DNA of 64,000 nt from Gautieria morchelliformis (GCA_015179125.1 WHVA01000362.1:1-64000); one strand, 5' to 3'; shown: positions 22,695-33,390, counted from the first letter of the stretch. Notes: generated from the sequence alone by a model not told the origin. Made by a program: numbers and translations.

Positions 22695-25600
22695 ATGCCG
22701 TTCGTCGTGAAAGCTACGTATCGGAATGAGACTCGCAAGTTCTTGTTCAACGATGCCCACTTTCCCAGTTATGAAGAATTGTACCACCAGGCTAGTGCAA
22801 TACTTGGGACTTCAGCTTCAGCACCGCAACTCACCTTTTTTCCAGCTCTATCGTGTATTTGCCGTCGGGCACTCTTATTATCTATCCAAGCTTCTCTTTT
22901 CCCCTCAGGAGTGCACCAGGATTTTGATTGGGATGGAGGCCCACTCAGCTGCGGAGTACGACATGCATTGTAAAGCCTTTAAGGGTCGTATCTACCCGGA
23001 TGGACGTCTGATGTTCTCCGTTTTCGATGAGACGCCGCACAAGATTCCTGCGTCCCGTTCCGCTGAACCTGGTTCTTTCATTCATCCCATTTCGCCAGTG
23101 CCACCCACTCCTTTCTTCGCTCCGCCCCCTCCTCTCTTCGCTCCTCCCCCTCCTCTCTTCGCTCCTCCCCCTCCTCTCTTCGCTCCCCCCCCTCCTCCTC
23201 CGCCCCCGCCGCCTCTTCATCTTCCGCCGCCACCGCCTCTTCCTCTTCCGCCGCCACCACCTCCTCTACCGCGGCAGCCACAGGCGGTCGAAATCGGCAC
23301 GCCGCCTGCGTTCATGCACAACAGGACCTTTCGCCCTTTCAATATTAGAGGTTCACAGTCCCAGCCTATGGATATTGACTCTGAGGCTTCAGCGCGAGAG
23401 GGCACCAGTGCTATGGACACCGAGTGCTGTAATATCGCTCAAGGAAAGAAAGAAGTTAAGGCAATGACGGACGACTTCCTACGCGAGTTCACACGCATTA
23501 TGGGGACCACGTTCGGCGAAGATCGTTCCTTCTTCGATCCGCTTGACACTCCGTGCATCGCCACTCCCCGTGGGCCGTCTCCCCTCCCAGCTATAGACAT
23601 CGACGGGAGCCTTCATATTTCCAGCTCATTCATACAGCCTCGCCCGCATAGTCCATATGCCATGGAGCATGATGGTGACGTAGAGAAGAGCCAGACGCCC
23701 CCTCAGTTAGAGCCTCTCCAGACCCTCCACCCTGGTATATGGTGCGACTTTTGTGGAAAGCAGATTAGGGGGCTTCGCTTCAAATGCCAAGAATGTGCTT
23801 ACTATGATCTGGTACGCGTAAATCTGGGCCTCCCTCCTGTCTCATTGACGAACTGCTGCGCCATAGTGTGCCAATTGCATAGTAGTCAATCAAGCACTAG
23901 ACAAGCACAATGCAAACCAGTCGATGATTCACTGGTTCAACACTATAAGTCCGCCCTCTCCGAAGGATGCGATCCCGAGGGATGTGATCGGCACCCTCGG
24001 TCCGCAGCACTGGTTCAGTCCGCCCTCTCCGAAGGATGCGATCTCAAGGGATGTGATCGGCACCCTCGGTCCGCAGGTGCGCCACGTTACTTCCACCGCA
24101 TCAGGTACGTCGGAGAGGATTGTCCACAGCGGAATTAGGTGCAACGCGTGCCAGCATGTCGTGGTTGGCAGCAGGCACAAATGTTTGAGTTGCCCAGGTC
24201 TGTTACCTGTCCCTTATCATTTTTAAATATGCTGAGTGACATCCTGATGTAATCAGACTACGACCTCTGCGACACCTGTATCAGGCGAGTCATTATACAA
24301 TTATCAGTTCACTGAGTGATTAACGTGTCCTCAGAAATGCCTCTATGTCACACCCCTCTCACCGATTCATAACCTTGGAAACGCCCGCCCGCCTCTATTT
24401 CCGGACTATCCCTGTATCGCCAGACAGGACCTCAGGTTCAATAATACATGGCGCACGCTGCAACCTATGCGACTCGAGAATACTGGGCGATCGTTATAAA
24501 TGCACGGAATGCCCAGACTTTGACACTTGCGCGTCGTGCTTCGCAATCACTTTGCAGCAACATCCTTTCCATGCGTTTGTGAAAGTGACCAGGCCGGCCG
24601 ATTTCTTGGTGTGTATTCCTTAACCTCTTTTGCCTTGTATAATTTACGCCCTTTCAGCTTCGTCGCAAGCCTGAAGCCGTGTATCATTTTGCTACATGCG
24701 ATGGTAAGAGAAAATTTCCTCTTTCGACGCCTAATTTTTATTGATTAGTTGTCGTATAGCTTGTAACAAGGAGATTGTCGGTGTGCGTTACAAAGTGCGT
24801 TGTCTAAAACCTTGTGTATTCCCAGTCGTCGTACTAACGGCTGTCCAGTGCATGCATCCTGACTGTCCCGACTTCGATTTGTGCCAAGATTGTGAGGCAC
24901 TTCCTATCGCCGTACACCCATCGACGCACGCCTTCCTCAAACTTAAGTGTGCGGACACAGCTATTCCTTCTGTACGAAGGAATACACCACGTGGTGTTAC
25001 TGAACGGCCAACCCAAGAATTGACCGAATGCACTCATCCGCCACCCCCCGTTCCTACTCCCGTTCCTTCTGAAGCCTCAACTCACGCTGTCGTCGATCCA
25101 TGTGCGTCGCCAGCTGATGCTGTCAGGCCCGTTGCTACGGTTCCACCCTCTCCAATCGAGCGGTTGCATGCCATTAGAGCCCAAGCAGAACGTCGACTGA
25201 GCGCCAGGATGCAGCAACTCCAGAGCTACCCCTTCTCTGAGGGCAGTGCAAGTCCTGCTGTGGACCCTATCATCGAACAACGTCTTATGAGGGAACGCAA
25301 GGAAGCCGAAGAAAAGGCACATATGATAGAACAAGAGATTGAAGAACTGGAGAGAGCGAGGCGTCGGAAGCACGATGAGGCTCTCAAACAATTATCGAGC
25401 CCTTACCTCGAATCCCTGAAGGCCGCCTTTGCCGACACTCCGGAGATGTATCAAATTATTCTTAAGTTGCTGATCGATTGCTTCGGTACCAGGGATTCGT
25501 ATGTATTTTCTGCATATACCTTACTGCCTCAATACTCACCTTCAATGCGTGCAGTTCTGTTACTGCCTCGATCACTGAGCAAATTCGTAAGCTTCTGGAT

Positions 25601-26609
25601 GGTCACCCTGTCCTCCTTGAAGGCTTGGATGCCTTTGTCGCCAAAGAAGTTGCGGTTCCTACCCCCGCTGAGCCTCCTCTTGAGCCCCAGGCAAGTGTTG
25701 AGAAGCAATCTCCCCGGGAATATGTATCTGCCTCTGCCACGCCCGAAATGGCGCAGAGAACGACTAGCTTCTTCGGAAACCCATTCATCCATCCGCTTGA
25801 GTCACCACTGCAGGCTATGTTCATTTCGGACAACAACATCCCTGACGGCCATATTTTCCCCGCGGGAGCCGAGTTTGTAAAGAGCTGGCGCCTCGAAAAC
25901 GACGGCACAGAGGCGTGGGCCGAGGGTACCAAACTTGTATTCGTCGGAGGTATGAGATTAGGCGCATTTGCCGGCGCACCATCAACGTACAACGTTGGGG
26001 TCGTGTCCGTCAGGCAAGAAACCGACGTGTATGCCGGGGACATGAAAGCACCAGAGGCTCCGGGAAGGTACATAAGCCATTGGAGGCTGCGCGATCCCCA
26101 AGGAAGATATTTCGGCCCCAGAGTTCGTTATGACCCTATGCATATAGTCTGATATACTAATTGATACCCGTCGCCATTTTGCTAGATGTGGTGCGAGTAA
26201 GTGCCTAGTACTATTTTGTCTTACGTTAGAACCTGACGTGTTCCATAGCATTGAGGTTCTTGAAGTTGAATCGGACAATTCACAGCACGGGTCACTTGTT
26301 AATTCTGCGGTCGTCATGCCAGACACGGCTCCGGAACACGGTGCGAGCTTGAACGGCGCTGCGAACCTGCCATCCAGTCCATCTTCTCCCGTCACGGTAC
26401 CTTCTTCGGTTGTCACGGAAACGGATGATGCTTCTAACGACGCTTCATCCGTTGGCTCCGTTTCCCTTGTTGACCACTCAGATTCCGACTGGGATGAGAT
26501 CCGTGTCCCGAATTCTCCCCGACGTCCCTCGATTCAACCCCCGCGCGAGACTGCAGGTGAGGAAGTTGAATATCAGGTGTTGTACGATAGTGCCTCCGAT
26601 GATGCTTAA
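22695..26609 (+). CDS. Nbr1-like selective-autophagy receptor with PAH domain
   Basis: Eleven exons: 22695-22790, 22846-23811, 23867-24197, 24257-24284, 24335-24608, 24658-24703, 24749-24794, 24849-25498, 25555-26122, 26186-26196 and 26249-26609, about 1125 residues. Order: PB1 domain (VVKATYRNETRKF ... LSKLLFSPQECTRILIG), Pro-rich tract (23100-23280), four ZZ zinc fingers (WCDFCGKQIRGLRFKC, RCNACQHVVVGSRHKC, RCNLCDSRILGDRYKC, CNKEIVGVRYK with MHPDCPDFDLC), a coiled coil (ERKEAEEKAHMIEQEIEE), a PAH-like segment (YLESLKAAFADTPEMYQ ... IRKLLDGHPVLLEGLDAF), the Nbr1 four-Trp domain (GAEFVKSWRLENDGTEAW ... RYISHWRLRDPQGRYFGP), and a C-terminal DSDWDEI that fits an Atg8-binding motif. PB1+ZZ+FW+LIR is the Nbr1 layout; the PAH is unexpected. 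Introns 1 and 4 look GC-AG. The 24703/24749 junction is one base out of phase. Confidence 0.87.
23100..23280 (+). repeat. Proline-coding microrepeats in the Nbr1-like gene
   Basis: Repeats of a CT-rich 24-bp unit (CCTCCTCTCTTCGCTCCTCCC-like) run straight into CCGCC repeats. They encode PPPLFAP units followed by a run of about 40 residues that is mostly Pro with some Leu. Such a tract separates the PB1 domain from the ZZ fingers and is likely to vary in length between strains. Confidence 0.8.
23950..24087 (+). repeat. 69-bp in-frame tandem duplication in the Nbr1-like gene
   Basis: The 69-bp unit starting TCCGCCCTCTCCGAAGGATG occurs at 23950-24018 and again at 24019-24087 with a few substitutions. 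It adds 23 residues (core SPPSPKDAIPRDVIGTLGPQ) without breaking the frame, in the linker between ZZ1 and ZZ2. Confidence 0.85.
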
Positions 26610-27831
26610 TGGACTCTTCCGCCGATTTCTTGATGCCAGCCAGTTGCTGAGTAGTAGCCGCTCTCGTACTGCTGTTCAATCGCGAGTGTACTTGTACAGA
26701 TGTATCCCATATACATCGCTTGAATCCAATTACTACGTTCGAGACAGGGTAGGACTGACTACCTTTCTTCGTGACACGTCTTGATAGGTAGGTGAACGCT
26801 GACATGCACATCACTTCTGGTTCTATCATCATCTGCCGTTGGAGACTTCTAGCCATGATACACAGGTTGCAAAGCAAATGGGGACTAGTGATTCACAAAA
26901 CGAAAAGGATAAGAAGAAAAAATAATTGAGGTATTGAGCCGCCAATATTACCATGTCATTGGAATTTGATGGATTGATCAACTTGAACAAAATGTGGAAG
27001 AGACACCCGACTCGATCAATTGACAGTACCGTCAGCGTTACTTTTAACTCAACACGGAGAGGCGGGGACGACAACCGCGTCAACTATGACATCGCAGGAG
27101 CGCACCTAGCTCGACCGGAGGGTACGACTGGACTCGCAGCATATGAAAACTTACGCTTCATATACTACGAATCCCGGTCGGAAGATTAGACCTACATATA
27201 TAAACAAACTTGAAGTTTGAAGCTGACCGCGGAAGCGTTGAGGTCTTCTGAGAGTTCTTCGCCCTGACGTCGAAGCGCTCCGATTGCAAATTACGACCAT
27301 CACGTAGCCTTATGCCTGTCCCATGAAGGCGGCTCTACACTCTGTATAAGGTGTGGAACACTGCTCAAAAGGGAAGGCGGCTATCTGGCACATTGCTTAG
27401 TTTCGTCCTTGCGCTTTTGAAAGAGGCGGAGGGAATAGGTACAACGGATACACAGGCTTGTCAAAGTTGGTGAGCATCTGATAACTCCTGTTGATTCATA
27501 TGCCACGTATCACCTTCATTCATCGATATAATTACTGCTCGACACGCACCTGTTCCTAAAGAGGCTAATGCCTGCATCTGCTGGGGCTTATATTATAGAA
27601 AGCGAGTTGGCACAACCACGTCTCCTTTGGCAGCCTGGGAAGAAAGAATTGTTACTTTCAGGCGCTAGGTTATTGTACCTTGCTTGGAACCGTCCCAGTT
27701 TGTAGGATGTCAAAACAGTTATCACATATATGAAAGTAACACCAGTGACGTCGATGGTTCTGGGGAAAGGTTATAGGTAGAAGAATGACCTCAGAATCAA
27801 CCATCGCCATTATTCCATTCCAGTCTGCTGG
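26610..27831. other. Intergenic region, no recognised gene
   Basis: Lies between the Nbr1-like stop and the end of the first secreted-protein gene. The only frame of note is 26953-27189 (+, 78 codons with ATG, unrecognised composition). There is no strong splice, promoter or repeat signal. Part of it will be the Nbr1-like 3' UTR. Confidence 0.35.
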
Positions 27832-28374
27832 ATCAAGGCGAGGCAACAAACACCTGTACCGCGGAGGTGGAAGTAGAGGGCGTGTTTTCTGCCTGCCTCA
27901 CATAACAGTTCGTCAACATAACAGGCTATGCTGGATGTTTCGTTAGAATAAGAATGACTCACGCCCAGGGTAAAGAATTCGCCACAAGTTAAGTTGTATG
28001 ACCTATTTAAGCCATTGATCAAATCGGTGGGGAATGTGAGAGTGACATCCAGCGTCAGCGTTGGGGGTGAGAAACTTGGTGCATTGACTATCGAGAGTTT
28101 CGTCTGACCAAGATCGGCATCGAATGTATCAATGGCTTTTACGCCGAAAAACAACGCAATGACATCTACACTCGAAAGCGTATCTGTGGTGCAAGCGAGT
28201 TTAGTCTTGGATCCTTGCGGGTCATAGCTTAGTCTCACTTGTTAACTTGACTGTCGCGGTAAACGGCTTCCCCGCCACAATTTGTGTGTTTGGCGTGGGT
28301 GCTATAATGTTGACGCTTTGAGCTAAACCTCCGACCGCGAGGAAAAGCAAGGTGCTGAGGGTTCTAATTTGCAT
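27832..28374 (-). CDS. Small secreted protein, family member 1
   Basis: Three exons on the minus strand, starting at ATG 28374 (MQIRTLSTLLFLAVGGLAQ, a clear signal peptide with cleavage expected after LAQ). The first intron begins at AGTGAGAC and the last exon ends AVQVFVASP. About 140 residues. The core has SSVDVIALFFGVK, then LTFPTDLINGLNRSYNLTCG with an N-glycosylation site. Exon layout and the C-terminal VFVASP match the two copies at 29165-29710 and 30980-31526, but sequence identity is much lower, so this is the older paralog. The start at 28374 is preferred over the upstream ATG at 28404 because it puts the signal peptide first. Function unknown; candidate secreted effector or wall protein. 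Confidence 0.75.
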
Positions 28375-29164
28375 GCTGATGTTCGAAGGGTGAGGAGAAA
28401 TCAAGTCGGGAAGGACTGCTTGCTTATATGTAATTCCAGGAAAATGAAATCAACACACGGCAGAGAAGGCGCTGGTGGCTTGTAACCCGGGTCATTAAAG
28501 CCTTAATACTTAGCTCACAGGCGCTGAGAAACTAAAATGGTGCCAGATCTGATACAATTTGTGAAGGCCCGGGTGAGTCAACGGTTCGAGCTCCAGAACC
28601 GACACTCTGCCTTGAGTGTCTCCGGGTTAAGGGCACCGGAACGGACGGCGGGACAGGGAAGGAAGGGCGCCTGGATCCCGCTGACTACCAATGGCGACAT
28701 TAGACCTCGTCTGGGAAGGCTCCTGGGGGGCGAACATTCCGGAGACGACGGACAACCTCGCTTCGTTATCTAGATCGCCTGGAATGCTCCACGGTCCGTG
28801 ATTAGCAGCCAGTGAGGAACATGACGCAGAGATATACATACAGTAATGGGATCATCAGTGGCCTCCGACTGGCCCGATTACACAGCTAGGGCATGGCAAT
28901 AGTCGCGCAGACTTGAAGCTTTCGAATTCATATTTATGCACGTGAGCGTCAGGACCGACGTGTATTGTGCAACCAAAGCTGTAGCAGAAATGAGGTCAGA
29001 TTTAGCAGACGGCGGAGGTATAGTAGCTCGGCAAGTTCCGAACTGCGAGTTTTGTGGAGCAAGTGATTCAATTCAAAGGGGACACCGTAGTGAAGTATGG
29101 ATTCGATCCGGATGAGAATATACAGATACTGTATGTATCCAGATCACATGTACCGAACGTTTGT
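28375..29164. other. Intergenic region between secreted-protein paralogs
   Basis: About 790 bp. The part next to 28375 is the promoter of the first paralog, and the part near 29092-29164 is the start of the duplicated unit. No gene or repeat was recognised in between; frame 28537-28773 is unsupported. Confidence 0.35.
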
Positions 29165-29710
29165 CTAAGGTGACGCAACAAAAACGGGTACTTGGGAAGT
29201 CAGAGTGAGAGGCGTATTTCCCGCCTGTTCCATATCGTTATTATAAATACCTGATCAATTAAAGCCAAATAACTTACGCCTAAAGTGAAGAACTCCCCGC
29301 ATGTCAGATTGTAGGTTATGTCCAAGCCGGTAATTAAGTCAGTTGGGAACGTAAGCTGTACGTTCTGTTCCATTCCGGTAGGTCCTCCGATGGGAAAGGT
29401 GGGTGCCACCAAGGTCGTCAACCTTGTCTGACCTAAATCAACCTCAGGTTCTGCTGGGTTAATAAACTTGGCCCCGAATACGAGCGCGATGACGTCCACA
29501 CTGGACGTAGTAGCTACAATAGAAGTAGCACATGTCAGCTCACACCTTGATGATATAAAAGAATAACTACTCACAGACTATCGCAACCGTCGCCGTGAAA
29601 GGCTGTCCAGCTACGATGCGCGTATTTGGAGCAGGTGACACAATGTGCACTTGTTGGGCTAACCCCCCAAGAGCGCATAGTAGGAATGTGCTTAGGCTTA
29701 CGATCTTCAT
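29165..29710 (-). CDS. Small secreted protein, family member 2
   Basis: Exons 29710-29575, 29513-29278 and 29224-29165, in phase, 143 residues. Signal peptide MKIVSLSTFLLCALGGLAQQ, then a core with VHIVSPAPNTRIVAGQPF, SSVDVIALVFGAKFI, LGQTRLTTLVAPTFPIGG, LTFPTDLITGLDITYNLTCG and the end SQVPVFVASP. The last acceptor was chosen because it gives the same C-terminus in all three family members. Its position in unit A of a tandem duplication makes it a recent paralog of 30980-31526. Function unknown. Small size, secretion and local duplication resemble fungal effector-like or surface proteins, but no known family is claimed. Confidence 0.8.
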
Positions 29711-30214
29711 TTGAATATGCAGCGCGTAATGTCAAGGAAGTGGCTTTGAAACGTCCAGATCAACTCGCTTTTATGGTTCTCTAGTCAGGGGTTCGAAACA
29801 GCCTATACGCCTTCATGTGCAAAGATTGGGGCTTGAGCGTCATGGTAGCCGGGAAGTAGGAACGTGCTGCTGGCTGAGCCTTACAATCTTCGATTGAAAA
29901 TTTGCAGCGCGTGACTTCAAGGTTGAAGATGTTTATATCGTCTCCATTTGGTTCTCTAGTGAGGTATTGCGCGAAACGGCCTACACCTGCAGGTAAATCG
30001 ATTGGTAAATTTAGGACGAATTCACGCCTTGTGACACATCAAAGAGATCGCACAATGGTGCGCAAGGTCAATGATGCATTACAGGCGCATTGGAGATCTT
30101 GGATCGTAAGGGATCCTACAAACGCTAGTACAGATGCGTACCTACCGCCCGGAAATATTGGGCGATCCAATAGCAGTGGACGTTCAAGTTAAAAGATGAT
30201 ATATGTGTAGGTAC

Positions 30215-30574
30215 TTATGGATCAAACCGGCAGTAAGTACGGACCGTATGATCGTCATGTAATCGCGTATGACGAGTGTCAAACATTGACGATGCTCCTA
30301 GCACGCAATAAATAAGCAACTTAGTTGCATACTGCTTCAGTGTGGGGTAGAATAAAGAGGTGACACCCACGTATGAGATTCGTACAACGGTATTTTGTGT
30401 ATGTGCCACAGTATGCTCAAGGACGTCCAAAGCACTTACCTCGCGGTCATCAAACTCATGTGTCATGAGATACAATCCACTGTAGAAATGTGCATTTGGA
30501 GCACGAGAGCAATAGCGGCGAATGTCCCTGTAGCAGCAAGGGGTGGCAATGACAAATGAATCAGACAGTGGCAC
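30215..30574 (-). CDS. Hypothetical ORF inside the duplicated unit
   Basis: A minus-strand frame of 119 codons. Part of it (FDDREVSALDVLEHTVAH) is matched in unit B at 32125-32313 (VDDREVSALDVLDHTVAH). In both copies the DNA at that point reads GCGAG followed by GTAAGT, a perfect splice donor, so the conserved block may be the edge of an exon rather than all coding. No family is recognised. Unit B has indels here, so the gene, if real, is not equally preserved. Confidence 0.3.
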   Translation of the reverse strand: MPLSDSFVIATPCCYRDIRRYCSRAPNAHFYSGLYLMTHEFDDREVSALDVLEHTVAHTQNTVVRISYVGVTSLFYPTLKQYATKLLIYCVLGASSMFDTRHTRLHDDHTVRTYCRFDP

Positions 30575-30910
30575 CGGTCACTATTCAGGCTACGCAGCTT
30601 AGGGCAATCCGGAACCTACAGGGCGCAGAAGTCGATCACGTTAACGCTCGGATGACAAAGAAATCCACATCGCCGAGGCGTGACACTCGGACAGTTAGTC
30701 ATCGTCCGAACTGAGCGACTTGAATGACTCCTCGAAAAGGGCAGGGCGAGGTATTGTCAAGTCAGACAACGCAAGAAATGCGAAATCCCCCTTAAGCACC
30801 TGTTCCCGTGAAAACGGAACAAGACAAGCCATTGTTTCCACTCGGATCAAAATATCCACTAAGTCTTCTCAACGAAAGGTACCTACTACGCGAGCATCCT
30901 GACACCTCTT

Positions 30911-32693
30911 GAAGTGTGGATTCAATCCAGATGAGAATATACAGATACTGTATATATCCAGATCACATGTACTGAACGTCTAAGGTGACGCAACAAAAAC
31001 GGGCACTTGGGAAGTCAGAGTGAGAGGCGTATTTTCCGCCTGTTCCATATCGTTATTATAAATACCTGATCAATTAAAGCCAAATAACTTACTCCTAAAG
31101 TGAAGAACTCCCCGCATGTCAGATTGTAGGTTGTATTCAAGCCGGTAATTAAGTCGACTGGGAACGTGAGCTGTACGTTCTGTTGCATTCCGGTAGGTCC
31201 TCCGATGGGAAAGGTGGGTGCCACCAAGGTCGTCAACCTTGTCTGACCTAATTCAACGGTCTCAGGAGCTTGTGGGTTAATAAACTTGGCCCCGAATACG
31301 AGCGCGATGACGTCCACACTGGACGTAGTAGCTACAATAGAAGTAGCACATGTCAGCTCACACCTTGATGATATAAAAATAACTGCTCACAGGCTATCGC
31401 AACCGTCGCCGTGAAAGGCTGTCCAGATACGATGCGCGTATTTGGAGCAGGTGACACAATGTGCACTTGTTGGGCTAACCCTCCGAGAGCGCATAGTAGG
31501 AATGTGCTTAGGCTTACGATCTTCATTTGAATATGTAGCGCGTAATGTTAAGGAAGTGTGAAACGTCCAGATCAACGCCTTTATGGTTCTCTAGTCAGGG
31601 GTTCGAAACAGCCTATACGCCTTCATGTGCAAAGATTGGGCTTGAGCGTCACGGTAGCAGCGGCCACCGGGGAAGTAGTAATGTGCTGAGCCTTAAAATC
31701 TTCAATTGAAAATTTGTAGCACGTAACGTCAAGGAAGCTGTTCATATCGTCTCCTTTTGGTTCTCTAGTGAGATATTGCGCGAAACAGCCTATACACCTG
31801 CAGGTGAATGGATAACGAATTCACGCCTTGTGACGACATCAAAGAGATCGCACAATGTTTTGACCTGGTGTGCAAGGTCGGTGATGCATTACAGGCGCAT
31901 TGGAGATCCCGGATCGTACGGGTTCAGAGGCGTACCTACCGCCCAGAAATATTGGGCGATCTAATAGCGGTGGAGGATCAAGTCAAAGATGATATATGTG
32001 TAAGTACTTATGAATCATACCGGCAGTAAGTACGGACCGTATGATTTTTTATCCCGTATGACGAGTGTCAAGCATTGACGATGCTCCTAGCACGCAATAA
32101 TAAGCAACTTAGTTGCATACTGCTTCAGTGTGGGGTCGAATAAAGAGGTGACACCCACGTATGAGATTCGTACAACGGTATATGTGCCACAGTATGATCA
32201 AGGACGTCCAAAGCACTTACCTCGCGATCATCAACGTCATGAGATACAATCCACTGTAGACATGTGCATTCGGAGCACGAGAGCAATAGCGGCGAATGGC
32301 CCTGTAACAGCAAGGGGTGGCAATGACAAACGAATCAAACACCGGACACTATTCAGGCTACGCAGCTTAGGGCAATCCGGAACCTACAGGGTGCAGAGCA
32401 ATGATGTATCCTTTCAACGCTCGGATGACAAAGAGATCCACATCGCCGACGACGGCGTGACACTCGGACAGTTAGTCATCATCCGAACTGGGACTTGATG
32501 CCGCCTCGAAAAGGGGCAGGACGAGGTATTGTCAAGTCGGGCAACGCAGGAAATGCAAAACTGTCCCCTCGTGTATCTGTTCCCGTGAAAGCGGAACAAG
32601 ACAAGCCATTGTTTCCACTCGGATCAAAATATCCACTAAGTCTTCTCAACGAAAGGTACTTAACTACTACTCGAGCATCCTGACACCTCTATG
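30911..32693. repeat. 1.8-kb tandem duplication, unit B
   Basis: Second copy of the unit at 29092-30908. It carries the third secreted-protein gene (30980-31526) plus the conserved downstream 1.1 kb. A plus-strand frame at 32130-32498 (122 codons) is open only in this copy and is not matched by an open frame in unit A, so I do not call it a gene. Confidence 0.85.
30980..31526 (-). CDS. Small secreted protein, family member 3
   Basis: Same three-exon plan as member 2, from ATG 31526 (MKIVSLSTFLLCALGGLAQ signal peptide) to the stop at 30980-30982, about 143 residues. Differences from member 2 cluster in the stretch AKFINPQAPETVELGQ and near MQQNVQLTFPVDLITGLNTT. The rest is nearly identical, including the end SQVPVFVASP. 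Both copies appear intact. Confidence 0.8.
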
Positions 32694-32735
32694 CTATCGA
32701 ACAACCCTATCTCACACATGCCGATCTGTCTACAG

Positions 32736-33390
32736 ATGTCAGAAAAACGGCTGGGAAAAGCCCGAAGTCAACACAGTGAGTCAATCATTCATTCCACACC
32801 GCAAGCTTTTCGCACTGAAACGAGACCAGCGTCATCACCCAGATGGCCACCGTTTCTTGGTGGTATTACGTCGATTAAATAAGAAAACATCTCTCTTAGA
32901 GAGTGTTCAGCTGGAACCTCACCCTCCATTTTTAATGCCTAGCGCCCTGGAAGCGAGACACTGGGGTGCTACATATGCTTTGTACCGCGTATGTTAGCCT
33001 GCGGTGTCCTTTCTTAATAATAAATTTTCTGATTTGAACCACTAGTAGATATGTAACAACATTCAACTAAATCGTATTCTTCCGCCTGGTCCACGCGAGT
33101 ACTGGGCACAGTTGGAGCGGGAGCACAAGGCTGCCCCGGAGCATTTGAAGTGGATGTACAGTCCCGATCCTTTCGCTGCTCAAAAGGAGGTAGAGGCCAG
33201 GCAATCCGCCTCTTCGAAAAGGCGGGAAATGAGTTCTTCGGATTCCCGGAAAGATAACAGTGGCACTGTGGGAACAGACGTTGTAGGTGCCATTGAAGTT
33301 AAGATGAGTGGAGATTTGAGGGAGCTCGTGGAAAGCGCAGTCAAGAAGGCCAGTCCTCTGCTGCATCAAACATCTTCTGACCGCGCCTAA
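32736..33390 (+). CDS. Conserved hypothetical protein, 175 aa
   Basis: Exons 32736-32775, 32843-32988 and 33049-33390, in phase with GT-AG introns. The body reads FLVVLRRLNKKTSLLE, PHPPFLMPSALEARHWG, ALYRICNNIQLNRILPPG, REYWAQLEREHKAAPEHLK and MYSPDPFAAQKEVEAR, then a Ser/Lys-rich tail and a short helix. The dense, evenly conserved-looking composition and clean splicing say it is a real gene, but I do not recognise the family. No signal peptide or membrane segment. It ends about 55 bp before the first supported codon of the helicase gene on the same strand, so the two may share transcription read-through. Confidence 0.65.

Larger units (their letters stand above)
29092..30908. repeat. 1.8-kb tandem duplication, unit A
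   Basis: This unit repeats at 30911-32693 in direct orientation over its whole length. Both begin near GA(T/A)CC(G/A)GATGAGAATATACAG and end near GAGCATCCTGACACCTC. Each has one secreted-protein gene followed by about 1.1 kb of sequence also conserved between copies. The coding part differs by only a few percent, while the remainder has many small indels. This is a local gene duplication with later drift outside the coding part. Confidence 0.85.

Noticed and set aside
24741-25880. 379-codon frame as an independent ZZ protein
   Set aside because: It runs through two introns of the Nbr1-like gene and reads the wrong frame after the second; the spliced model restores the PAH and four-Trp segments.
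29780-29800. Possible tRNA B-box (GGTTCGAA) near 29785
   Set aside because: No acceptor stem, A-box or cloverleaf can be built around it, and the same string recurs in unit B as duplicated spacer.
32130-32498. 122-codon frame as a new gene in duplicated unit B
   Set aside because: The matching region of unit A is not open in that frame and no motif is seen.
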